Shown here in pieces: positions 47,980 through 58,109 of a DNA stretch of 64,000 bases (within the stretch, counting starts at the first letter, position 1; each line of letters begins with the position of its first letter). A program made the translations under genes and the position numbers. Below the pieces are notes generated by a model. It was not told the origin of the DNA. It saw nothing but the letters and a program-made list of their open reading frames with translations, and made no database searches. Source of the DNA: Caulobacter henricii (GTDB lineage Bacteria > Pseudomonadota > Alphaproteobacteria > Caulobacterales > Caulobacteraceae); NCBI RefSeq assembly GCF_001414055.1, contig NZ_CP013002.1, positions 3,410,001-3,474,000 of the forward strand, given 5' to 3'.

Positions 47980-49917
47980 TTAGAACTCTTCCCACTCTTC
48001 CTTGACCGCAACAGCGGCCGAGCTACGGCCCGGACGGACGGCGGTCTGCGGACGTTCGCGCGGCGGCGGCGCGGCGCGGTTGGCCGCCTGGACCGCCTGG
48101 GCCGCCTGGGCTGCGCCCCCGGCGGAAACCTTGAAGCGGCCGACCAGATTGGCGAGCTCGCTGGCCTCGCCCTTGAGGGCGTGGGTGGCGGCGGTGGCCT
48201 GTTCGACCATGGCCGCATTCTGCTGAACCACCTGGTCCATCTGGTTCACGGCCTGATTGACCTCGTGCAGACCCGTGGACTGCTCGGTGGCCGAGGCGGC
48301 GATCTCGTTGACCAGGGCGTCGATCGAGGCGACCTGGGTGACGATGCGCTGCAGGGCCTCGCCCGTCTGGCCCACCAGACTGACGCCCGTGCCGACCTGC
48401 TGGGTCGAGGTCGAGATCAGGACCTTGATCTCCTTGGCCGCGTCGGCCGAGCGCTGGGCGAGCGCCCGCACTTCCTGCGCCACGACCGCGAAGCCGCGAC
48501 CCGCCTCACCCGCGCGCGCCGCTTCGACGCCGGCGTTCAGGGCCAGAAGGTTGGTCTGGAAAGCGATCTCGTCGATCACCCCGATGATGTTGCCGACCTT
48601 CTGCGAGGACCCCTCGATCTCGGTCATGGCCGCGACGGCCTGGCTGACGATCTCGCCCGAGCGCTGGGCGTCGGTGCGGGCGTTGGCCACCACCTGCGAG
48701 GCCTCCTTGGCGCCCGAGGCCGTCCGGCGGACTGTAGCGGTGATCTCGTCAAGGGCCGCGGCGGTTTCTTCCAGGCTGGCGGCCTGCTGCTCGGTGCGGC
48801 GCGACAGGTCATCAGAAGCCCGGGCAATCTCCTCCGCGCCGGCGCTGACGCCGCCGGTGGTGGCGGTGATCGCCTTCATCGTGTCCAGCACGCGTTCGGC
48901 CGCGGCGTTGAAATTGGCCTTCAGGCCTTCGGCCTTCGGCGAGAACGGTATCGTGATGCGGTGCGTCAGGTCGCCCGAGGCCAGGTGATCGAGGGCCTCA
49001 TTGAGGGCGGCGAAATTGGCGGCATCGCTGCGGGCCATCTCGCTCTTCTCGTCCTCGTTGGCGGCGCGCTCGGCCTCGACGGCACGGCGCTGATGGGCAG
49101 CGTCGGACTCGATGCGGATCTTCTCGAGCGCGGCTTCCTTGAAGTGGCTGACGGCGGCGGCCATCTGGCCGATCTCGTCCTTGCGGCCGGCGGCCGGCAC
49201 GGCCACCGAATGGTCGCCCGAGGCCAGTCGGCGCATGGCGGCAGTCATGGCGGCGACGGGGCCGGCGATGCCGCTGGTCAGCAGCAGGCCGCTGGCCAGG
49301 GCGATGGCGGCGGTGACCAGGATGCCGATGGCCAGGGTCAGGGTCGAGGCGGTCGAGGCCTTCCTCTGGGCGGCGGCTTCGGCGGCGACCACGGCCTCGG
49401 AGTCATCGACGATGGCCTGGATGGCGTTTTCGACCGGCTCGACGGCCTTGTCGGCGATGCCGTCATGCTTGACCAGGTCGATGGCCTGCGGGCGGGTCAG
49501 GGGATCGCGGCCCAGGCTCAGGGCGGGCTCGATGGCCTGCGCGCGATAGTCGGCATAGGCGGCGTCAACGGCGGCGATGCGAGCCAGATCGGCCTCGTCG
49601 CCCTTGTTCAGCTCGCGCAGCTTGTCCAGCGCCGCCAGGAACTTGGGCTTGTGGGCCTCCTCCAGCCGCTTGACGTAGTATTCATCGCCCGACAGCAGGA
49701 AGCCGCGCAGCGAGTTTTCCTGCCGGGTCAGGCGGAAGGCTGCAGTGTCGGCGGCGCGCAACGACTGATGGGCCCGCTCGGTCCGCTCGAAGGACTTGGT
49801 CAGGCTCTGCGTATTGGCGTAGAGCGCCGCGCCCATCAGCATGATCGTGGCGAGCATGACGGCAAACACCGTCATTAGCTTTTGCGGAATTCTCAGATCG
49901 CCGAAAGACACAGCCAA
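47980..49917 (-). CDS. Methyl-accepting chemotaxis protein
   Basis: A 645-residue receptor. TM1 is at about residues 15-35, a helical sensor domain follows to about 190, and TM2 is at about 195-217. Two HAMP-like segments lie at about 218-270 and 305-355. The conserved signalling tip is AFQTNLLALNAGVEAARAGE. The C-terminus KEEWEEF is a CheR-docking type pentapeptide (xWxxF). It senses a ligand through the periplasmic four-helix region and signals to CheA-CheW. It lies alone between the polA tail copy and intact polA, suggesting that it was brought in as an insert. Confidence 0.93.
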   Translation of the reverse strand: MAVSFGDLRIPQKLMTVFAVMLATIMLMGAALYANTQSLTKSFERTERAHQSLRAADTAAFRLTRQENSLRGFLLSGDEYYVKRLEEAHKPKFLAALDKLRELNKGDEADLARIAAVDAAYADYRAQAIEPALSLGRDPLTRPQAIDLVKHDGIADKAVEPVENAIQAIVDDSEAVVAAEAAAQRKASTASTLTLAIGILVTAAIALASGLLLTSGIAGPVAAMTAAMRRLASGDHSVAVPAAGRKDEIGQMAAAVSHFKEAALEKIRIESDAAHQRRAVEAERAANEDEKSEMARSDAANFAALNEALDHLASGDLTHRITIPFSPKAEGLKANFNAAAERVLDTMKAITATTGGVSAGAEEIARASDDLSRRTEQQAASLEETAAALDEITATVRRTASGAKEASQVVANARTDAQRSGEIVSQAVAAMTEIEGSSQKVGNIIGVIDEIAFQTNLLALNAGVEAARAGEAGRGFAVVAQEVRALAQRSADAAKEIKVLISTSTQQVGTGVSLVGQTGEALQRIVTQVASIDALVNEIAASATEQSTGLHEVNQAVNQMDQVVQQNAAMVEQATAATHALKGEASELANLVGRFKVSAGGAAQAAQAVQAANRAAPPPRERPQTAVRPGRSSAAVAVKEEWEEF

Positions 49918-50082
49918 CTCCTGGATAGCGCGACGGTGCCTTCAAACCCTATATATAACAAAGATTTAAGTCTGAATCCGAGGCAAGGCACCAACCCTAG
50001 CCATGCTTTGAAATCGGTTGACATGGCATTAACGATGGCGCCGCGCAATGTCGCACCCCGGCCCGTTTCGCCACTATCCTGA

Positions 50083-52986
50083 TCAGTGCGCCTCGTCCCA
50101 GTTGAGGGCCGCCCGGGCCTCGACGGTCAGGGGCACCGACATGGCCACGGCCGGCGCAGCAGCGCCTTCCATCACCCGGCGGGCCACGGCGCAGGTGGCC
50201 TCGGCCTCGGCCTCTGGGGCTTCGAAGACCAGTTCGTCGTGCACCTGCAGCAGCACCTTCGACGACAGGCCGGCCTCGACCAGAGCCGCCGGCATGCGGA
50301 TCATCGCCCGGCGCATCACATCGGCTGCCGCCCCCTGGATCGGCGCATTGATCGCCGCCCGCTCGGAGAACTGCCGCTGGGCCGCCGACTTGGCGTGGAT
50401 GTCGGGGATGTTGATCTTCCGACCGAAGATCGTCGTCACATAGCCGTGCTCGCGCACGAAGGCCTTGGTGGCGTCCATATAGGCCTGGATACCGGGGAAG
50501 CGCTCGAAATAGGTCTTGATATAGGCCCCGGCCTCGCCCTGGCCGATGCCCAGCTGGTTGGCGAGACCAAAGGCCGAGATGCCGTAGACGATGCCGAAAT
50601 TGATCGCCTTGGCCCGGCGGCGTACCTCGCTGGGCATGCCCTCGATCGGCACGCCGAACATTTCCGAGGCGGTCATGGCGTGGATGTCGAGGCCCTCCTG
50701 GAAGGCCTTCTTCAGCTGCGGGATATCGCCGATATGGGCCAGCAGGCGCAGCTCGATCTGGCTGTAGTCGGCGCTGATCAGCCGCTTGCCCGGCGCGGCC
50801 ACGAAGGCCTTGCGGATCTTGCGGCCTTCCTCGGTGCGGATCGGGATGTTCTGCAGGTTGGGATCGGACGAGGACAACCGCCCGGTCGTGGTGGCGGCCA
50901 GGGCATAGGAGGTGTGGATGCGGTTCTCGCTGCCCGGCGCGATGGCCGCGATCAAGTTGTCGGTATAGGTGCCCTTCAGCTTGGACAGCTGGCGCCAGTC
51001 CAGCAGGACGCGCGGCAGCTCGTGCTCCAGGGCCAGGCCCTCCAGCACGTCGCTGTCGGTCGACCACTGGCCGGTGGCGGTCTTCTTGCCGCCCTTCAGG
51101 CCCATCTCGCCGAACAGCACGTCGCCAACCTGTTTGGGACTGCCCAGATTGAACGGATGGCCGACCAGGGCCTGGGCCTTGGCCTCGAACTCGGCCATGC
51201 GCATCGAGAACTCGTTGGACAGCCGCCTCAGGGTCTCGGGATCGACGCGGATGCCCTCGTTCTCCATCGCCGCCAGCACCGGCGGCAGGGGGCGCTCCAG
51301 GGTCTCATAGACGGTCAGCAGGCCGCGCGCCGCCAGCTGGGGCTTCAGGATCGCATGGAGCCGCAGGGTGACGTCAGCGTCCTCGGCCGCATAGGCCGTG
51401 GCCTCGACCAGGCCGACATGCTTGAAGCTGATCTGGCTCTTGCCGGTGCCGGCCACCTGTTTGAACGGGATCGGCTTGTGGCCCAGCCATAGCTCTGACA
51501 GCTCGTCCATGCCGTGGCCGTGCAGTCCGGCCTCCAGCACATAGCTGATCAGCATGGTGTCATCGATCGGCGAGACCTGGACGCCATAGCGCGACAGGAC
51601 GGCGATATCGTACTTGCCGTTCTGGGCGACCTTCAGCACGGCCGGGTCTTCCAGCATCGGCTTGAGCACGGCGATCGCCTCGACCAGCGGGATCTGCTCC
51701 AGGCTGGCGGCGGTCTCGAAGGCCAGGCCCTCGGCCTTTTCCTCGTGGGCCAGAGGGATGTAGCAGGCCTCGCCCGGTGCCAGGGCCAGGGAGACGCCGA
51801 CCAGGCCGGCGGTGGCGGAACCCAGGGCATCCGTCTCGGTATCGAAGGCCACCAGCCCCCTGGCCGTGGCCCGGTCGACCCAAGCCTGCAGGGTGGCCAG
51901 GTCACGCACGCAGGCATAGGCGCTGGTGTCGATGGCGACCGGCTCGGCGACCGGGGCCGCCGCAGCGCGCGCGGCAGCGCCCATATAGGAGACGGTCGCG
52001 ACGGGGGCCGTCGGCGTCGTCCCGGCCGGGCGCTCCAGGGTGCGCGGCGCGGCGGCGGCGCTGCCGTCCCCGACCCGGCGGGCCAGGGTGCGGAACTCCA
52101 TGGCCTCGAGGAAGGCCTGCAGCACGTCCTTGTCGGGCTCGCGCAGGGTCAGGTCGGCGATCGGTTCGGGCAGGGGCGTATCGCAGTCCAGCTGCACCAG
52201 CTGGCGCGACAGACGGATCTGGTCGGCGAATTGGATCAGGGTCTCGCGCCGCTTGGGCTGCTTGATCTCGCCGGCCCGGGCCAGCAGGGTATCGAGGTCG
52301 CCATACTCATTGATCAGCTGCGAGGCCGTCTTGATGCCGATCCCCGGGGCACCGGGCACATTGTCGACGCTGTCGCCGCACAGGGCCTGAACATCGACGA
52401 CCTTGTCGGGATAGACGCCGAACTTCTCGAACACCTGCTCGCGATCGATGCGCACGCCCTTCATCGGGTCGAACATCGAGACCCCGTCCCCGACCAGCTG
52501 CATCAGGTCCTTGTCGGACGAGACGATGACGGTCTCGCCGCCCAGTTCGCGCACCCGGCAGGCATAGGCGGCAATCAGGTCGTCGGCCTCATAGCCGGGC
52601 AGTTCGATGGCCGGGACGCCGAAGGCCAGGGTGGCCTCGCGCACCAGCGGAAACTGCGGCACCAGATCCTCCGGGGCCGGCGGGCGGTGGGCCTTGTACT
52701 GGTCGTAGAGCTTGTTGCGGAAGGTCTTTTCCGAATGGTCCCAGATCACCGCCAGGTGGGTGGGCGCATCGCCCTGCATGTCGCGCAGCAGCTTCCACAG
52801 CATGTTGCAGAAGCCCTGCACCGCGCCGACCGGCAGGCCGTCGCTCTTGCGGGTCAGGGGCGGCAGGGCGTGATAGGCGCGGAAGAGATAGGCCGAGCCG
52901 TCGACCAGGAACAGCCGCACGGCCGGGCCGTTTGCGGGCATGGTCGGGGCAGGAGCAGAATCGGCGGGCGCAGCGGTGTCGGTCAT
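50083..52986 (-). CDS. polA: DNA polymerase I
   Basis: A 967-residue protein with three domains. The 5'-nuclease is N-terminal (RLFLVDGSAYLFRAYHALPP). The 3'-5' exonuclease is in the middle with its DEDD-type start, AFDTETDALGSA, so proofreading appears intact. The polymerase is C-terminal, with the palm and fingers motifs ADYSQIELRLLAHIG, RRRAKAINFGIVYG and VLLQVHDELVFEAP all visible. It fills gaps in repair and replaces RNA primers. The N-terminus has a 23-residue Pro/Ala stretch ahead of RLFLVDG. Its last 127 bases are duplicated at 47716-47842 on the other side of the chemoreceptor. Confidence 0.97.
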   Translation of the reverse strand: MTDTAAPADSAPAPTMPANGPAVRLFLVDGSAYLFRAYHALPPLTRKSDGLPVGAVQGFCNMLWKLLRDMQGDAPTHLAVIWDHSEKTFRNKLYDQYKAHRPPAPEDLVPQFPLVREATLAFGVPAIELPGYEADDLIAAYACRVRELGGETVIVSSDKDLMQLVGDGVSMFDPMKGVRIDREQVFEKFGVYPDKVVDVQALCGDSVDNVPGAPGIGIKTASQLINEYGDLDTLLARAGEIKQPKRRETLIQFADQIRLSRQLVQLDCDTPLPEPIADLTLREPDKDVLQAFLEAMEFRTLARRVGDGSAAAAPRTLERPAGTTPTAPVATVSYMGAAARAAAAPVAEPVAIDTSAYACVRDLATLQAWVDRATARGLVAFDTETDALGSATAGLVGVSLALAPGEACYIPLAHEEKAEGLAFETAASLEQIPLVEAIAVLKPMLEDPAVLKVAQNGKYDIAVLSRYGVQVSPIDDTMLISYVLEAGLHGHGMDELSELWLGHKPIPFKQVAGTGKSQISFKHVGLVEATAYAAEDADVTLRLHAILKPQLAARGLLTVYETLERPLPPVLAAMENEGIRVDPETLRRLSNEFSMRMAEFEAKAQALVGHPFNLGSPKQVGDVLFGEMGLKGGKKTATGQWSTDSDVLEGLALEHELPRVLLDWRQLSKLKGTYTDNLIAAIAPGSENRIHTSYALAATTTGRLSSSDPNLQNIPIRTEEGRKIRKAFVAAPGKRLISADYSQIELRLLAHIGDIPQLKKAFQEGLDIHAMTASEMFGVPIEGMPSEVRRRAKAINFGIVYGISAFGLANQLGIGQGEAGAYIKTYFERFPGIQAYMDATKAFVREHGYVTTIFGRKINIPDIHAKSAAQRQFSERAAINAPIQGAAADVMRRAMIRMPAALVEAGLSSKVLLQVHDELVFEAPEAEAEATCAVARRVMEGAAAPAVAMSVPLTVEARAALNWDEAH

Positions 52987-53098
52987 GGCCGGACCATAGG
53001 CTGGCGGCCGGGCGGCGGGAAGAGTTGGCGGGGTGGGGATGCGCGTCAGCGGATAGGGGACATTCTGAGGGGCGGTTCAGGGTGGTGAGCGGAATCAC

Positions 53099-53353
53099 GG
53101 AACCCCTCTCTCATAGAGAAAGGGAGGGGCCCGGCGCCGCAGGCGGTGGGAGGGTGAGAGGTTTCACCGCTAGCCGGAAAAACCTCGATTCCTGTCGTTG
53201 AGCGCCCTGACACCCCAGCCCACCTTTTAGCCACGGCCAATACTGCGAAATGGCGAACACCATCTTGCCGCGCTTCAGTCGGAAAGTTTGTAACCTCTCA
53301 CCCTCCCACCGCTTCGCGGCGGGCCCCTCCCTCTCTCTATGAGAGAGGGTTTC
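53099..53353. repeat. Intergenic palindrome, family D copy 2
   Basis: The left arm at about 53099-53163 reads AACCCCTCTCTCATAGAGAA, GGGAGGGGCCC, then GGTGGGAGGGTGAGAGG. The right arm at 53287-53353 reads CCTCTCACCCTCCCACC, GGGCCCCTCCCTCTC, then ATGAGAGAGGGTTTC. The arms are separated by about 120 bases of unassigned sequence. Confidence 0.75.
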
Positions 53354-53423
53354 AGGAGGTCCGACTTGGGTCGGAAGCACCATTTGCCTTCCCGCCCGAA
53401 AGCCGACGCCCCGCGTCCCGCGC

Positions 53424-53570
53424 ATCCCTAAATCTCTTGGAGGCTGCAGCGTGCCGGAGAGGAAGGGTCTGTCAAGGACCGCCTCCGGCGGCCGCGTCGC
53501 GGCGACGCGCAGCGTCGTCCTTGAGAGACCCTTCCTCTCCGGCGATCGTCTCGCCGTGAGATTTAGGGAT
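53424..53570. repeat. Composite palindrome, family E, 147 bases
   Basis: Outer arms ATCCCTAAATCTC (53424-53436) and GAGATTTAGGGAT (53558-53570) pair exactly. Inner arms at 53453-53479 and 53517-53543 pair over 27 bases with one mismatch; the core is GCCGGAGAGGAAGGGTCT. This is the strongest foldback in the window. Confidence 0.85.
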
Positions 53571-53620
53571 CGCTCCCTGCGTGGGCGACGCCGGGGCGGT
53601 GCTTCGCCGGCCAACGCCGC

Positions 53621-53700
53621 AGGCCCCCTCCTGACCTGCTGCGCAGGTCGTCCTCCCCCCTGCGGGGGGAAGATGAAGGACAGCGATCCGTAGGGGGCAA
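53621..53700. repeat. Intergenic palindrome, family C copy 2
   Basis: Contains GGCCCCCTCCTGACCTGC, CCCCCTGCGGGGGGAAGATG and GTAGGGGGCAAG, matching parts of the copies at 1116-1229 and 54390-54509. One inner arm is lost, so it is a partial copy. Confidence 0.65.
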
Positions 53701-53749
53701 GTGCGGGGATAGCGATCGCGCCATCCCCGGATCGGCACGGGGACTAACA

Positions 53750-53920
53750 ACCCTCTCCCAGAGGGAGAGGGTGGGGCCCGCCGCGTAGCGGTGGGAGGGT
53801 GAGGGGTTCGCGAAGCCCTTCCGGACAGGGCACGGTCTGAGGTGCGACAACGGTTGACGGTGTAACCCCTCACCCTCCCACGCCAGCGTGGGCCCCTCCC
53901 TCTCCCTCTGGGAGAGGGTC
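53750..53920. repeat. Intergenic palindrome, family D copy 3
   Basis: Left arm AACCCTCTCCCAGAGGGAGA then GGGGCCCGCC and GGTGGGAGGGTGAGGGGTT. Right arm AACCCCTCACCCTCCCA then GGGCCCCTCCCTCTCCC and GAGAGGGT. The copies share GGGAGGGTGAGGGGTT with the element at 3055-3239. Confidence 0.75.
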
Positions 53921-54389
53921 GAAGGAACGGGGACTGGCGCGGGCGTTCAGCAAACTTATCCGACGCGCCCAAACCTCCCGTATTCTTGACCCACCTCGTC
54001 GCGAGGAAAGGGCGCAGGGCCAGCGACCATGGCGGCGGCGGGGGGTGATCGAGCGGGGCTGGGGTCGAGGGGGATACTCGACCGGTCCGGGGATCTGGTT
54101 GCTGGCCAGACCCGCCCGCCGTCGGCGTGGTTGAAGGCAAAAGGGCGTGTCTGGCTGTAAGCCCGTCCTCTTCGACCGCCGGAGCCCGCTGGAAACGGCG
54201 GGGTCCGGGTCCCGGTAAGGCCTCAACAGGGCCACCTGGCGGGAGGCTGGCGGAAAACGGTCACGCGGAGCGGACGGCTTCGTCGAAACGGTATTTTCTA
54301 GTCTCATCCGGACGTCGTCCGGACGCTCCGCGACCCTTTCCATAACTCAGCGAGATTTCGCGTGAGGTTGAAAGCCTGTGTCCGCCAGA
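53921..54389. other. Unassigned 470-base stretch, possible structured RNA or relic
   Basis: No convincing reading frame on either strand. Several internal stems are visible (CTGGCCAG, GGGTCGAGGG with its downstream partner, TCCGGACG with TCCGGA). I tested by eye for RNase P, tmRNA, SRP RNA and a cobalamin riboswitch and found no match to their invariant cores. It could hold a small RNA or be decayed sequence. Confidence 0.4.
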
Positions 54390-54509
54390 CTTGCCCCCTA
54401 CGGGCTGCTGCGCAGCCGTCTTCCCCCGCAGGGGGAAGATGAAAGGCGCGAACCTCGTCTTCCCCCTACGGGGGAGGACGACCTGCGAAGCAGGTCAGGA
54501 GGGGGCAAG
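54390..54509. repeat. Intergenic palindrome, family C copy 3
   Basis: Begins CTTGCCCCCTACGGG and ends AGGGGGCAAG, with an inner pair CCCGCAGGGGGAAGATG and CGTCTTCCCCCTACGGGG. Bounds the gene-free region on the right. Confidence 0.75.
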
Positions 54510-54521
54510 TGTGCGAACCGA

Positions 54522-54953
54522 CTAAGGCAGGGGTCGCGGCTTTCGGTGTTCGTCGATGGCCACGAAGGTGAACACGCCTTCGGTGACCTTGTGGGCCTGC
54601 TCGCCGTCGCGGCGGCGGCGCCAGGCCTCGACCCCGACCTTCAGGGAGGTGCGACCGGTATGGACGACCTTGGCAAACAGGCTGACCTCGTCGCCGACAA
54701 AGACCGGGCTGATGAAGGTCATGCCGTCGATGGCGATGGTGGCGCAGCGGCCGGCCGCGCGGTGGAAAGCGATCGAGGCCGCCGCCAGGTCCATCTGGGA
54801 CAGCAGCCAGCCGCCGAAGATGTCGCCCTCGGGATTGGTGTCGGACGGCATGGCGATGGCGCGCAGGACCGGGGCCTCATGGGGCCATTCAGCCGCCGCC
54901 CAGGCCTCGGCCAGGGTTTCGGCGCGGTGCGCGGAGGAAATCTCGTCGGACAA
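54522..54953 (-). CDS. Acyl-CoA thioesterase (YciA type)
   Basis: A 143-residue hotdog protein. AMPSDTNPEGDIFGGWLLSQMDLAAASIAF (here DTNPEGDIFGGWLLSQMD) is the YciA/Acot signature with the catalytic Asp, and VFVGDEVSLFAKVVHTGRTSLKVGVEAW follows, with VGDEVSLFAKVVHTGRT visible. It hydrolyses acyl-CoA, releasing CoA. The start codon appears to be TTG at 54953, four bases after the stop of the zinc-finger gene. The pair forms an operon. Confidence 0.88.
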   Translation of the reverse strand: MSDEISSAHRAETLAEAWAAAEWPHEAPVLRAIAMPSDTNPEGDIFGGWLLSQMDLAAASIAFHRAAGRCATIAIDGMTFISPVFVGDEVSLFAKVVHTGRTSLKVGVEAWRRRRDGEQAHKVTEGVFTFVAIDEHRKPRPLP

Positions 54954-54956
54954 GGC

Positions 54957-55250
54957 CTAGTGGCCGCCGCCGCCTTCATAGACGCCCGGGGCCAGGCGTT
55001 CGTTTTCGTCATGGCCGCCCGCCGTGGTCGCCACGAAGCGGCGGTCACAATAGGGGCAGTCGACAAAACCCGCTGCGCCGAGTTCCAGCCAGACCCGGGG
55101 ATGGCCGAGCGCCCCGCCGACGCCCTCGCAGGCGATGCGGTGCGAGCGGACCATGACGGTTTCCGGCGCCGGGAAGCCGCCGATCTCGGTCGCGGCGACC
55201 TCGACGGCCGTCGGAGCGGTGGCGGTTGCGGTCTTGGCCTTGCGCGCCAT
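54957..55250 (-). CDS. CHCC-type zinc-finger protein
   Basis: A 97-residue protein with an Ala/Thr-rich N-terminus and a C-terminal zinc finger: IACEG (Cys), GHPRVWLEL (His), FVDCPYCDRRFV (CxxC). This CHCC arrangement is shared with a mitochondrial complex I accessory subunit (NDUFS6) domain, so a role with complex I is possible but unproven. It is followed by the thioesterase gene on the same strand with only four bases between them. Ends with EGGGGH. Confidence 0.85.
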   Translation of the reverse strand: MARKAKTATATAPTAVEVAATEIGGFPAPETVMVRSHRIACEGVGGALGHPRVWLELGAAGFVDCPYCDRRFVATTAGGHDENERLAPGVYEGGGGH

Positions 55251-55422
55251 GTTGGAAAACCCTTGAAGTCTGGACGCGGCCTTGGCTTGGCGGCGATGCA
55301 GGCATACCTATGCGACCCGTCGCGCTGTCGTCAATTCAAGCCGCATGCCCGGCCCGTTCTATCCTCCCTTGCGGGAGCCGCTTTGACCCTTCCGTCCCGC
55401 CCGGGACCTGTCTGGACGTTCC

Positions 55423-56385
<963 letters not shown>

Positions 56386-56542
56386 GGAAACCCTGCCGGG
56401 CATTGCCGATCTGCTCGCCGGGCCGGCAGCAACGCCCGTTTGGTGGCGTGGGCGGGCCCAGGCGGGCCGGAACCTCGCTCGGCCCTTGCGTTCCCCGAAC
56501 GGTTGGACAATCTCCAGGGCTTGGGTCTGGGGGGACTAGTCG

Positions 56543-57865
56543 ATGAGTTTTCTGGAACGCCAGTTCGGGCTGAAGGCCCAGGGCACCACACTGCGGACCG
56601 AGGCCCTCGCAGGCCTCACCACCTTCCTGACCATGGCCTATATCGTCATCGTCAATCCGGCGATCCTCGGCCAGGCCGGCATGCCCGTGGCGGCCGTGGC
56701 CGCCGCCACCTGCATCTCGGCCGGCATCGGCTGCATCCTGATGGGGCTGATCGCCAACTATCCGATCGCCCTGGCCCCCGGCATGGGGCTGAACGCCTAT
56801 TTCACCTACACCGTGGTGCTGGGCATGGGCGTGCCCTGGCAGACGGCCCTGGGCTGCGTCTTCCTGTCCGGCGTCGCCTTCCTGGTCCTGACCGTGGCCG
56901 GGATCCGCCAGCTGATCGTCGGGGCCATTCCCCGTCCCCTGTTCTCGGCCGTGGCCGCGGGCGTCGGCCTGTTCATCGCCTTCATCGGTCTGAAAGAGGC
57001 CGGCATCATTGTCGCCAATCCGGCCACCACCGTGGCCCTGGGCGACCTGACCAAGCCCACCGCGATTCTGGCCCTGGCCGGCCTGCTGGTCATCGGGGCC
57101 CTGATGGCCTGGCGCGTGAAGGGCGCCATCCTGATCGGTATCCTGATCATTGCCGGGGCCGGCGCCCTCATGGGCCTGTCGAAGGTCGCTCCCGGCGGCT
57201 ACAGCCTCGCTGAACTGTCGGCCACCGCCTTCCAGCTCGACATCCCCGGCGCCCTGCATCTGAACGGGGCCATGGGCATGGCCATGGCCGAGATCATCTT
57301 CGTCTTCCTGTTCGTCGACCTGTTCGACAATGTCGGCACCCTGGTGGCGGTGACCAAGAAGGCCGGCCTGGTCGCGCCCGACGGGTCGATTCCGCGCCTG
57401 AACCGCATCCTGACCGCCGATTCGGTGGCCACGATCGCCGGCTCCCTGGCCGGCACCAGCACGGTGGTCAGCTATATCGAAAGCGCCTCGGGCGTTCAGG
57501 CCGGCGGACGCACGGGCCTGACGGCGGTGATCGTCGGCCTGCTGTTCCTGGCGACCCTGTTCTTCGCCCCGCTGGTCCAGGCCATTCCGGCGGCGGCCAC
57601 GGCCCCCGCCCTGATCCTGGTCGGGGCCATGATGATCGGGGCCCTCAAGGAGGTCGACTGGGAGGACCCCTGCGTGGCCATTCCCGCCTTCCTGACCGTG
57701 ATCACCATCCCCCTGACCTTTTCGATCGCCAACGGCCTGGCCTTCGGCATCACCAGCTATGCGGTCCTGAAGCTGGTGCGCGGTCAGGCGCGGATCAGCG
57801 ACTGGCTCCTCTACCTGCTGGCCGCCCTGTTCATTGCCCGCTTCATTTATCTGGGGGGAGAATAG
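56543..57865 (+). CDS. NCS2 purine permease (adenine/guanine/hypoxanthine type)
   Basis: A 440-residue transporter with 12-14 hydrophobic segments. [20 protein letters not shown] and [19 protein letters not shown] start the AzgA/GhxP-like group. [32 protein letters not shown] and [31 protein letters not shown] sequence, here [19 protein letters not shown], are conserved substrate motifs. It imports nucleobases with protons. The gap of about 157 bases to the ABC ATPase contains no gene or riboswitch that I could recognise. Confidence 0.92.
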   Translation: MSFLERQFGLKAQGTTLRTEALAGLTTFLTMAYIVIVNPAILGQAGMPVAAVAAATCISAGIGCILMGLIANYPIALAPGMGLNAYFTYTVVLGMGVPWQTALGCVFLSGVAFLVLTVAGIRQLIVGAIPRPLFSAVAAGVGLFIAFIGLKEAGIIVANPATTVALGDLTKPTAILALAGLLVIGALMAWRVKGAILIGILIIAGAGALMGLSKVAPGGYSLAELSATAFQLDIPGALHLNGAMGMAMAEIIFVFLFVDLFDNVGTLVAVTKKAGLVAPDGSIPRLNRILTADSVATIAGSLAGTSTVVSYIESASGVQAGGRTGLTAVIVGLLFLATLFFAPLVQAIPAAATAPALILVGAMMIGALKEVDWEDPCVAIPAFLTVITIPLTFSIANGLAFGITSYAVLKLVRGQARISDWLLYLLAALFIARFIYLGGE

Positions 57866-57935
57866 CCACCGGCCGATAAGCCCGTTTGCGCCGCCCGCGC
57901 CTTTGGGCTAAGAGGCCGTTCCCCGCAAGGCGGAA

Positions 57936-58012
57936 GCACCCGTAGCTCAGCTGGATAGAGCGTTGCCCTCCGAAGGCAAAGGTCACACGTTCGAATCGTG
58001 TCGGGTGCGCCA
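57936..58012 (+). tRNA. tRNA-Arg (CCG)
   Basis: A 77-base cloverleaf. Acceptor GCACCCG / CGGGTGC, D arm with GCTCAGCTGGATAGAGC, anticodon stem TTGCC / GGCAA with loop CTCCGAA giving anticodon CCG (reads CGG), T arm CACACGTTCGAATCGTGTC-type. The discriminator is G and CCA is encoded. Confidence 0.95.
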
Positions 58013-58109
58013 GTTTCCCATTTCAACGTCACGAACCCCGGCCCGCTCCTGCGCGCCCCAGTGCCGCGCTGTGCCAAACACACCGGACTGATCGCGCCCC
58101 TTCAGGCCT

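Noticed and set aside
48181..49878. 565-residue open frame on the plus strand
   Set aside because: Antisense to the chemoreceptor gene; Gly/His/Asp-rich composition only.
54150..54260. Possible cobalamin riboswitch on the plus strand
   Set aside because: The order of a few elements is similar, but the conserved AGxCAGGAGACC box and GCCACTG are absent, and no gene follows on that strand.
53870..54343. 157-residue open frame on the minus strand
   Set aside because: Contains the arm of a palindromic repeat and has no signal or domain; the Pro/Arg-rich content is typical of a shadow frame.
53931..54360. RNase P, tmRNA or SRP RNA
   Set aside because: The invariant GAGGAAAGTCCG core, the tag-peptide coding sequence and the SRP loop were all absent on both strands.
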